Assembly: GCA_937862815.1 (NCBI GenBank) | Contig: CALMED010000010.1 | Coordinates: 1-64,000, forward strand | Direction: 5' to 3' | Source: an uncultured Chitinophagaceae bacterium | GTDB lineage: Bacteria; Bacteroidota; Bacteroidia; Chitinophagales; Chitinophagaceae | DNA: 64,000 bases | Shown: positions 1-6,842 of the stretch, in pieces | Layout: each line of letters opens with the position of its first letter | Position numbering within the stretch: position 1 is the first letter of the stretch | The notes under the pieces: generated by a model | The model's database searches: none | Seen by the model: only the letters and a program-made list of their open reading frames with translations | Told to the model about the DNA's origin: nothing | Position numbers and translations under genes: made by a program

Positions 1-30
1 TTGGATTTCATTCGGTTTTCAACGGATTTG

Positions 31-73
31 GATTTGGTTTTTCGTTTGGATTTGGTTTTTCGTTTGGATTTGG
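31..73. repeat. 18-bp tandem repeat, G/T-rich
   Basis: The unit GATTTGGTTTTTCGTTTG occurs twice exactly (31-48, 49-66) and begins a third time (67-73). Related GGATTT words continue to about position 130. No convincing reading frame covers it. It lies downstream of a minus-strand promoter at 198-228, so it would be in the untranslated leader of, or early in, a gene left of the window. Apart from this repeat, that promoter and the terminator at 353-380, I see nothing in 1-408. Confidence 0.7.
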
Positions 74-197
74 ATACGGTTTTGGTTTTCAGGATATGGG
101 TTTTCTCAGGACTTGGATTTTCTGGTTTTCAAGGGAATTGGTTGGTGGTGATTTTCAAGGTTCGCAACCGTGTTGATGCATCAATTAACTTCCGGTA

Positions 198-228
198 CAA
201 AAGTAGAAGGGGTGTCCAACCTGCACAA
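198..228 (-). promoter_or_regulatory. Bacteroidota-type sigma-A promoter reading out of the window
   Basis: On the minus strand TTG (226-228) is separated by 20 nt from TACTTTTG (198-205). This fits the TTG-N17-23-TAnnTTTG consensus known for this phylum. No minus-strand gene starts between here and position 1, so its target lies left of the window. Confidence 0.55.
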
Positions 229-352
229 GAGCAAAACTTCCCTATTTCGGGTTTCGGGTAATTACCACGGGGCTCGTAAAGCTGCGGAAACGGCACACGT
301 AGAACTACGAAGTTCCTGCACGTAAAACAACGGGCGGGATGTGTACCCCCAT

Positions 353-380
353 AAAAAAAAGCGCCGGCAGCAGGCGCTTT
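353..380 (-). terminator. Rho-independent terminator of the CBS-like gene
   Basis: AGCGCC and GGCGCT form a 6-bp stem around a 7-nt loop. On the minus strand the stem is followed by eight Ts. It sits about 30 bp past the stop codon at 409. Confidence 0.85.
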
Positions 381-408
381 CGTAAGCAAGATCAATTCTC
401 CAGAACCC

Positions 409-1767
409 TTACCGGGCAAGGCTTTGCAGCAAATCGTACTTGGTAATGATGTGCATGTTGCCGGCCTCGTCTTTGCTCAGCACAGCGCCCTGTTCCCGGG
501 TGATGAGGGTGCTGAGCCGCTCAACCGGGGTATCGAAGGGAACCACCGGCAAGGGCCTTTCCAGTACCGATGCTATGCTGGATTCCCGCAGATTGGGGTT
601 GGTAAAGAGCTTGTTGAACAGGCCGTTTTCCGATACGGAGCCAATGAGTTCCTGTTCGGCCAGCACGGGTATCTGTTCTATATCATACTTCTGCATAAGG
701 GCCACCGCGTCGTTCACTGTTTGATCGGCCGTTACTGAAATCAGTTTGTTGTTCCGGCGGGCTCCTACGATATCCCTGAAGGTTTTCACTTCCAGGAAGC
801 CGCGCTCCATCATCCACTGGTCGTTGTATACCTTTCCTACGTACCGGCTGCCATGATCATGCAGAATACAAACCACGAGGTCGTCTTTTTTGAGGCGGTC
901 TTTCAATTGCAGCAACCCCTGCAGGCAACTGCCGGCGCTGTAACCGCAGAACAATCCCTCTTCTTTGGCCAGGCGGCGGGCCATCACGGCCCCGTCCTTA
1001 TCGGTCACCTGCTCAAAGTGATCGATGTACTGCATGTCGTAGTTCTTCGGTACAAAATCCTCTCCAAAGCCCTCACTGATGTAGGGATGCACTTCATTCA
1101 TGTCAATCTCTCCTGTGCGGTAATACTTCGTGAGCAGGGAGCCGTACACATCAATGGCCCATACCTGGATGTTGGGATTCTTTTCTTTGAGGTACATGGC
1201 CGTACCCGTTATGGTGCCACCGGTACCGGCCGTACACACCAGGTGGGTGATCCGGCCATCGGTCTGCCGCCAGATCTCCGGGCCGGTGGATTCGTAATGG
1301 GCCTGGCGGTTGGCCAGGTTGTCGTACTGATTCATGTGCACGGAGTTGGGGATCTCCCGGGCCAGCCGGGCCGCCACACTGTAATAACTGCGGGGATCTT
1401 CGGGTAGTACGTTGGTGGGACAAACAATCACTTCGGCACCCACCGCTTTGAGAATATCGGCTTTCTCCTTCGATTGCTTATCGGTGGTAACGAATATGCA
1501 CTTGTATCCTTTTACAATGGCCGCTAACGCCAAGCCCATACCGGTATTACCACTGGTGCCCTCAATGATGGTACCGCCGGGTTTCAGCCGTCCTTCCTCT
1601 TCGGCCACTTCCACCATTTTAAGGGCCATGCGGTCTTTGATGCTGTTACCCGGGTTGAAGTAATCCACTTTTGCCACCACCGTGCAGGGGAGGTGACGGG
1701 TAACGCTGTTGAGACGGATGAGGGGCGTGTTTCCGATCGTCTCGAGTATGTTGTTTTTTATATCCAT
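409..1767 (-). CDS. PLP-dependent cystathionine beta-synthase-type enzyme with C-terminal CBS pair
   Basis: The 452-residue protein is a fold-type II PLP enzyme of the cysteine synthase/cystathionine beta-synthase family. SIKDR carries the predicted Schiff-base lysine (Lys44), TSGNTG at 71-76 is the substrate loop, and GTGGT at 181-185 binds the PLP phosphate. Residues about 335-452 look like two CBS domains, the regulatory module found on cystathionine beta-synthases. The likely reaction condenses serine with homocysteine, but O-acetylserine sulfhydrylase activity cannot be excluded from sequence. The ATG at 1767 gives the expected N-terminus, and a TAnnTTTG element lies just upstream. The gene follows the S41 protease on the same strand and ends at a strong terminator, so it is probably transcribed alone. 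Confidence 0.9.
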   Translation of the reverse strand: MDIKNNILETIGNTPLIRLNSVTRHLPCTVVAKVDYFNPGNSIKDRMALKMVEVAEEEGRLKPGGTIIEGTSGNTGMGLALAAIVKGYKCIFVTTDKQSKEKADILKAVGAEVIVCPTNVLPEDPRSYYSVAARLAREIPNSVHMNQYDNLANRQAHYESTGPEIWRQTDGRITHLVCTAGTGGTITGTAMYLKEKNPNIQVWAIDVYGSLLTKYYRTGEIDMNEVHPYISEGFGEDFVPKNYDMQYIDHFEQVTDKDGAVMARRLAKEEGLFCGYSAGSCLQGLLQLKDRLKKDDLVVCILHDHGSRYVGKVYNDQWMMERGFLEVKTFRDIVGARRNNKLISVTADQTVNDAVALMQKYDIEQIPVLAEQELIGSVSENGLFNKLFTNPNLRESSIASVLERPLPVVPFDTPVERLSTLITREQGAVLSKDEAGNMHIITKYDLLQSLAR

Positions 1768-1783
1768 TCGGATTGGTTTGCTG

Positions 1784-1791
1784 CAAAATTA
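1784..1791 (-). promoter_or_regulatory. -7 element (TAATTTTG) of the CBS-like gene
   Basis: The minus strand reads TAATTTTG, matching TAnnTTTG, 16 bp before the start codon at 1767. I found no TTG at the proper distance for a -33 box. Confidence 0.45.
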
Positions 1792-1852
1792 ATGGAGCGC
1801 CGGGCGTTGCGGTGTTAGTTATTTGATAATAAACGTACCGGCAATCACCGCT

Positions 1853-3445
1853 TCAGCGGATGAGTTCCAGCGCCCTTGCAATCATGGGATCGGAGAGGTT
1901 GTTCATCTTATGATATCCTTCCCGCCGCCAGAGCTGCCGGGCCACCAGGCTGCGAACCTGCCGCAGCAACAGTTGTTGTTGCTGAACGGTGTACGAAAAT
2001 ACGCCGGAAGTATCTGCAGCCAGGTTGCGCTGCAGCGAAGCTGCCAGGCGATTATCAGCTTCCAGAAAGGCCGCCAGTTCGGGTGCATTTTTAAACTGCG
2101 TGAGCGTATCCCGTGTGAGCATGAAATAGGAAAAAGCCGTCTTGGCCAGCAAGCGCCGCGGAAAGCGGTTTCCCTTAAAGAAGGCAAATTCGGCCGAATC
2201 CATGGCCACGTACTGATCGGGCATGATGCCGCCGCCGCCGTAAACGGTTCGACCTCCCTTGGTTTTGTACGGTGTACCCTGGGGCACTGCGCCTCCCGCA
2301 TGCAGCATTTCGCCATTCTGATAACGATCACTCACCTCATGGTCATATGCAGCGCCGTTTCCTTTCTGGTAAGGTTTCTGGATGCTGCGGCCCACAGGGG
2401 TGAAATAGCGGGAAACGGTGAGGCGGATGGCACTGCCGTCGCTCAGGTAAAACTGCTCCTGCACCAGCCCCTTTCCAAAGGAACGCCGCCCGATGATGGT
2501 GGCGCGGTCCCAGTCCTGCAAAGCGCCCGCCAGCACTTCGCTGGCGCTGGCCGATCCTTCGTTGATCAGCACCACCAGCTTGCCCTCTTCCAGCAAGCCC
2601 GGACGGCGGGCGGTATAGATCTGCCGGGGCACCGATTTGCCCTCGGTGTACACAATTTCACGGGAGCCGCCCAGGAATTCATCGGCTATCTGAATGGCAT
2701 CATCGAGGATGCCACCTCCGTTATCGCGGAGATCCAGCACCAGGTGCTGCATGCCTTCTTTCTTGAGCCGTTCCAGGTGCTGCATGAATTCCTCGTAGGT
2801 GGTGGAAGAAAACTTATTGAGGCGGATGAAACCAATGCCCGGCTCCAGCAGGTACGCCGCATCCACACTGCGTACGGGGATGACGCCGCGTTGTATGGAT
2901 ACCGTGAGTGGCGCACCGTGGCGGAGCAGCCGGATACGAACCGACGTGCCCCGGGGACCTATGAATAGGGACCGGACTTTATCACTGCTGGCCTTCACAC
3001 CACTCACAAGGGAGTCGTTGGCCTGCAGCAACTGGTCGCCTACTTGTAAACCAGCCGTTTCCGCAGGTCCTTTGGGGAAAAGGTTCAGCACGGTAACCGT
3101 ATCATCCAGCAGTTCAAATTCAACACCAATGCCTTCAAAATTTCCTTTCAGTTCATTGCTGACGTTCCGCAGTTCGGCTGCATTGATATACACCGAGTGA
3201 GGATCAAGCTGACTCAGTACATTCGTAATTGCCATTTGACCCAGTGTATCCACATTCACACTGTCCACATAGCGGCTACGTACCAACTCCAGGATCTCCT
3301 GCAGGGTGGTTTGTTTCTGGCGACCGGGGAAAGCGGGACCGTACTGCCCCATGGTATCTTTCAGCTTGTAGCCAAAAAACATACCGGTGATAAGGGTCAG
3401 CGAGAGGAGGAAGGGTAGCCAGACCTGGATGTTCTTACGCGACAT
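1853..3445 (-). CDS. S41 family C-terminal processing peptidase with PDZ domain
   Basis: The 530-residue protein has one N-terminal membrane segment (about 8-27), so the protease probably faces the periplasm. A PDZ domain spans roughly 95-185 and contains GNFEGIGVEF and the GLQVGDQLLQ loop. The peptidase core follows. Its catalytic dyad is Ser300 in GSASASE and Lys325 in SFGKG, with the 25-residue spacing known from plant D1 protease. The C-terminal 130 residues are helical and less conserved. Such proteases trim the C-termini of envelope proteins; the substrate is unknown here. The gene diverges from the sugar kinase at 3562. The 85 bp between its stop and the next minus-strand gene show no clear terminator. 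Confidence 0.92.
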   Translation of the reverse strand: MSRKNIQVWLPFLLSLTLITGMFFGYKLKDTMGQYGPAFPGRQKQTTLQEILELVRSRYVDSVNVDTLGQMAITNVLSQLDPHSVYINAAELRNVSNELKGNFEGIGVEFELLDDTVTVLNLFPKGPAETAGLQVGDQLLQANDSLVSGVKASSDKVRSLFIGPRGTSVRIRLLRHGAPLTVSIQRGVIPVRSVDAAYLLEPGIGFIRLNKFSSTTYEEFMQHLERLKKEGMQHLVLDLRDNGGGILDDAIQIADEFLGGSREIVYTEGKSVPRQIYTARRPGLLEEGKLVVLINEGSASASEVLAGALQDWDRATIIGRRSFGKGLVQEQFYLSDGSAIRLTVSRYFTPVGRSIQKPYQKGNGAAYDHEVSDRYQNGEMLHAGGAVPQGTPYKTKGGRTVYGGGGIMPDQYVAMDSAEFAFFKGNRFPRRLLAKTAFSYFMLTRDTLTQFKNAPELAAFLEADNRLAASLQRNLAADTSGVFSYTVQQQQLLLRQVRSLVARQLWRREGYHKMNNLSDPMIARALELIR

Positions 3446-3561
3446 ATTTGGATTTTACAAAAGCAACTGCAAATTTCACGAAAATAACCCATAAACTGCG
3501 GAGTATTTGCGTGGTTTGTAATAAATTACACCAGTGGCAGGAATGAGAAAAACAACAGGTT

Positions 3562-4410
3562 ATGGCAAAAACGATCTTAATAGCCGACAGTGGCGCCACC
3601 AAGGCTGAATGGTGTCTCCTGAAAGGTAAAAAGCGGAAAATTATATTTACACAGGGCATCAGCCCGTATTTCATGGACCGGGATTCCACAGCCGGTATGC
3701 TGCTGCAGGAACTCCTCCCCAGGATCAAGAAGGAAACGATCGATATCATCTGGTATTACGGCACCGGCTGCAGCAATCCTGTTAATGCCCGCATGATTCA
3801 ACAGGCACTTAAAACCGTATTTCCGGGTGCCGGCCAGGTGAAAGTGGACCACGATCTCATGGGTGCGGCCAAGGCCCTTTGCGGTCATGAACCGGGAGTG
3901 GCCTGCATCCTGGGTACCGGTTCCAACTCCTGTTTCTTCAACGGCAAACGCATTGTAAAAAACAGCCCCGGCCTGGGTTATATCCTGGGCGATGAGGGGA
4001 GCGGCGCCTACCTGGGACGCAAAGTGATCCAGCACTTCCTCTACAATACGTTTGACGGGGAACTGCTGGATAAATTTAACGCCCGCTTTCAGACCAACCG
4101 GCTGGAGATTCTCGACAAGGTGTACCGCCAGCCACTTCCCAACCGGTATATGGCTTCGTTTGCACTTTTTCTCTCAGAAAACCGGGGGCATTACATGATT
4201 GAAAATATCCTGGAAGATTCCTTCAACGATTTCTTCTTCAACCACCTGTACAAATACAAAGAGAGCTGGAAGCATCCCATTCATTTCGTGGGTGGCGTGG
4301 CGTATGCGTTCCGGGATGTTCTGAAAGGACTTTGCACCACTTACGGACTGCAGGCAGGCACCATCCTCAAGCATCCAATGGAAGGCCTGATCACCTACCA
4401 CAGGGGGTGA
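3562..4410 (+). CDS. BadF/BadG-type sugar kinase (N-acetylglucosamine or N-acetylmuramate kinase-like)
   Basis: The 282-residue protein shows the ASKHA ATPase signature. DSGATKAEW near the N-terminus is the phosphate-1 loop, LGTGSNS at about 120 is phosphate-2, and GDEGSGAYLG follows at about 145. The family includes mammalian-type N-acetylglucosamine kinase and bacterial MurK, which phosphorylates MurNAc and GlcNAc. The next gene, 78 bp downstream on the same strand, is murQ, which needs MurNAc-6-phosphate. Production of that substrate by this kinase is therefore a reasonable inference, as in the murTKQ locus of Tannerella. No transporter or exo-muramidase gene lies nearby. Substrate choice cannot be read from the sequence. 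Confidence 0.85.
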   Translation: MAKTILIADSGATKAEWCLLKGKKRKIIFTQGISPYFMDRDSTAGMLLQELLPRIKKETIDIIWYYGTGCSNPVNARMIQQALKTVFPGAGQVKVDHDLMGAAKALCGHEPGVACILGTGSNSCFFNGKRIVKNSPGLGYILGDEGSGAYLGRKVIQHFLYNTFDGELLDKFNARFQTNRLEILDKVYRQPLPNRYMASFALFLSENRGHYMIENILEDSFNDFFFNHLYKYKESWKHPIHFVGGVAYAFRDVLKGLCTTYGLQAGTILKHPMEGLITYHRG

Positions 4411-4488
4411 GAGACGTTCCTGCAGGTTTTTGAGCCTCATAGACGCACCCGCTGTAACTTGCGCCGGATCCCTTAAACCCACAACCAC

Positions 4489-5310
4489 ATGTTGAACGGA
4501 TTTGAAAAAATTACAGAAGCCGAGTCCCGCTATCGCCACCTGGAACAGATGAGCGTGGCCGAACTGCTGCACAATATCAACCGCGAAGACCGGGTGGTGC
4601 CGGAAGCAGTGGCAAGGGCCATCCCACAGCTAGAACCCCTGGTCACCGCCATCGTGGATAAGATGCTGATGGGCGGCCGCCTCTTCTACATCGGCGCCGG
4701 TACCAGCGGCCGCCTCGGCATCGTGGATGCCAGTGAATGTCCGCCTACCTACGGAGTTCCGTACGGCCTCGTGATCGGCATCATAGCCGGCGGCGAAAAA
4801 GCCATTACGTCGGCGGTGGAGTTTGCCGAAGACAACCCGGACCAGGGTTGGAACGACCTGCAGGAACACCGGGTATCTGATAAAGACGTGGTGATTGGCA
4901 TCGCCGCCAGCGGCACCACTCCCTACGTCATTGGTGCGCTGGAAGCCTGCCGCAGGGCGGGCATCGTTACCGGCAGCATCAGCTGCAACCCGCAGTCACC
5001 CGTAAGTGCTGCGGCCAACTATCCCGTTGAAGTGGTGGTGGGCCCCGAATTTGTCACCGGCAGCACCCGCATGAAGAGTGGAACGGCCCAGAAACTTGTG
5101 CTGAACATGATCTCCACCTCTGTGATGATCCAGCTGGGCAGGGTAGAAGACAACCGGATGGTGAACATGCAGCTGAGCAATGAAAAGCTGGTGGACCGCG
5201 GTGTGCAGATGCTGATGCTGCGGAGCGGCCTTACCGATTACGAAAAAGCCAAAGCCCTCCTGCTGGAACAGGGAAGTGTGCGGAAAGCCCTGGATGCGTT
5301 GGGCGAGTAA
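4489..5310 (+). CDS. murQ: N-acetylmuramic acid 6-phosphate etherase MurQ
   Basis: MurQ cleaves the lactyl ether of MurNAc-6-phosphate to give GlcNAc-6-phosphate and D-lactate in peptidoglycan recycling. The 273-residue product has the SIS-fold signature GAGTSGRLGIVDASECPPTY at about 64-83, including the acidic residue used in catalysis. GIAASGTTPYVIGAL and TGSTRMKSGTAQK follow. Length and order match the family, although it is slightly shorter at the C-terminus than the 298-residue E. coli protein. It follows the BadF-type kinase and probably shares its transcript. The stop is followed by an 8-bp hairpin (about 5312-5343) without a T-run. Confidence 0.95.
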   Translation: MLNGFEKITEAESRYRHLEQMSVAELLHNINREDRVVPEAVARAIPQLEPLVTAIVDKMLMGGRLFYIGAGTSGRLGIVDASECPPTYGVPYGLVIGIIAGGEKAITSAVEFAEDNPDQGWNDLQEHRVSDKDVVIGIAASGTTPYVIGALEACRRAGIVTGSISCNPQSPVSAAANYPVEVVVGPEFVTGSTRMKSGTAQKLVLNMISTSVMIQLGRVEDNRMVNMQLSNEKLVDRGVQMLMLRSGLTDYEKAKALLLEQGSVRKALDALGE

Positions 5311-5378
5311 ACCGGCTTCTTTTCTGCGGGCTTGCAGAAGCCGTAAATTCAGCGTACTTTTCCTCTAAACTTTCCGGC

Positions 5379-6578
5379 ATGCGACTCAAACAATTGCTGC
5401 TTCCTCTGCTACTCGTACAACAGGGAACCTTTCTCCTTGCACAGAAAAATTCTTTCTATGCCATCGGAGCTCCCAATGAACAGATGCAATGGTTGCAGGT
5501 GGAGGCCTTTGGTAAGGGTGCAGCAGAACGGCAGGTTATTTACAATCACCTCACTCAACCCGGCATTTTTCCACTGGTTGAGCGGGCAAACCCGCCGGCC
5601 GGACTGCCGCTGGGGCCTTCGTCTCACCTGATGGCCGCACTGGGGTACAGCGCCGGCACCCGCCAGTTGTTTTTCATGCCGATCTTTCAGCCGGAACTGC
5701 GCTGGGTGGACCTGGGGAACCCCGGCCAACCCCGCTTTCACCGCCTGCCACTAGCCGTTATGCAAATGCCCGACCCGGCCGATCCGGGCCAGCACATCAC
5801 CCGCATGACCATCGGCGCCAACCAGATGGGCTACGCCCTCTCCAACGATGCCCGTCATTTCTATGCATTCACAACCGGTGCACAGCCGCAGCTCACCGAA
5901 CTGGGTCCGCTCCGCGATGCGCCCGGCAACGGCGGTAACAGCCTGTTCAATGCCTGCACCAGCTGGGGCGGCGACCTGGTGGCCACCACCGATGGCGACC
6001 TGCTCCTCTTTACCCAACGCAATTATGTGTACCGCATCGACCCGTCCACCCGCCTTGCCACCTGGTTGGGGCAGGTACAGGGACTGCCGGTCAACTTCAC
6101 CTCCAATGGTGCCGCCGCCGATGAAAACGGCCAGGTGCTGCTGGCCTGCTCGGTGGGGAATCATACCCTCTACCGCGTGAACCCGCTGACCCTGCAGGCC
6201 GAAGCACTGCCGGGGGAGGAGTTGTACAACTACTCCGACATGGCGAGCAGCTACCTCGCACAAGGGAAAAACCGTTCATTTGTTCCTGCCGCGCCGCAGG
6301 TAAGCCTGGAAGCAACCACCAGCATCCGGTCGTATCCCAACCCCGTTATCAACAACCGGCTGCTGGTACGATTTGACCCGGGAATGGCCGGACGCTATCA
6401 CCTGCAGGTGTTGGATGTAAACGGTCGTATCCTCTCGCAACAGGTGCTGCAACTTTCCGGCAGCGGACTGGTGACCGAGTTGCCGTTTGACCCGGCCTGG
6501 TCGCGGGGTACCTACCTGCTGCAGGTTACCGGCGAATCCGGTGGTCGTCCCTACATGCAGAAGATTGTTCTGCAGTAA
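5379..6578 (+). CDS. Secreted protein with C-terminal type IX secretion sorting domain
   Basis: The 399-residue protein starts with a signal peptide (MRLKQLLLPLLLVQQGTFLLAQ, written here only as a family trait of Lys/Arg then Leu-rich core, cut after about 22). The middle (about 25-300) looks like a repeat-built beta-propeller of the ligand-sensor type. Gly-Asn and Asp-Gly turns recur, for example TTDGDLLLFTQ and DENGQVLLACS. I could not assign a function to it. Residues about 315-399 form a Por secretion sorting domain, with SYPNPV at its start, LQVLDVNGRIL, and a final GTYLLQVTG plus basic KIVLQ end. Such proteins cross the outer membrane through the T9SS and are attached or released. The next gene is the thr leader, so this is probably a single-gene unit. 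Confidence 0.8.
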   Translation: MRLKQLLLPLLLVQQGTFLLAQKNSFYAIGAPNEQMQWLQVEAFGKGAAERQVIYNHLTQPGIFPLVERANPPAGLPLGPSSHLMAALGYSAGTRQLFFMPIFQPELRWVDLGNPGQPRFHRLPLAVMQMPDPADPGQHITRMTIGANQMGYALSNDARHFYAFTTGAQPQLTELGPLRDAPGNGGNSLFNACTSWGGDLVATTDGDLLLFTQRNYVYRIDPSTRLATWLGQVQGLPVNFTSNGAAADENGQVLLACSVGNHTLYRVNPLTLQAEALPGEELYNYSDMASSYLAQGKNRSFVPAAPQVSLEATTSIRSYPNPVINNRLLVRFDPGMAGRYHLQVLDVNGRILSQQVLQLSGSGLVTELPFDPAWSRGTYLLQVTGESGGRPYMQKIVLQ

Positions 6579-6637
6579 CGGGCCGGGGCAGCAACCTGCG
6601 TACATCAACTTCTTTTTTTGCAGCTAACACTTGTTGT

Positions 6638-6748
6638 ATGCCCAAGGCCGCCTATCTTGTGGCCATCATGAACATGATGGCACACCCTTTTTCTCCTGCT
6701 CCACTGCGTACCACCGGTACCACCATTACCCGTATTACAATCCGCTGA
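6638..6748 (+). CDS. Putative threonine-operon leader peptide (Thr/Ile-rich)
   Basis: This small ORF is too short for routine gene calling. It ends in RTTGTTITRITIR and then TGA (6746-6748). Six Thr and three Ile fall within the last 13 residues, the two amino acids that control thr attenuation in enterobacteria. ATG codons in frame at 6638, 6668, 6674 and 6677 allow peptides of 36, 26, 24 or 23 residues. The stop codon is the loop of a perfect 10-bp hairpin (6736-6758). thrA begins 94 bp further on. Composition, position and hairpin support a regulatory leader. Translation is not shown, and no classical U-tract terminator is visible before thrA. Confidence 0.6.
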   Translation: MPKAAYLVAIMNMMAHPFSPAPLRTTGTTITRITIR

Positions 6749-6758
6749 GCGGATTGTA
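6736..6758 (+). promoter_or_regulatory. Perfect hairpin at the end of the thr leader ORF
   Basis: TACAATCCGC, loop TGA, GCGGATTGTA: a 10-bp perfect stem whose three-base loop is the leader stop codon. It would be melted or covered by a ribosome finishing the leader, and free to fold if translation stalls earlier or fails. It has no following T-run, so I call it an attenuator element only by context. Confidence 0.6.
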
Positions 6759-6842
6759 CATGTTCATATCAACCCCGGCCCCTTTCAGGGTGAAAACAAA
6801 GCAAACCTTTTTACACGCAAACGACCAGAACCCATTCCCACT

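Noticed and set aside
1-261. 86-codon frame at the left edge
   Set aside because: It translates the G/T-rich repeat into Leu/Phe/Asp repeats and has no other coding support.
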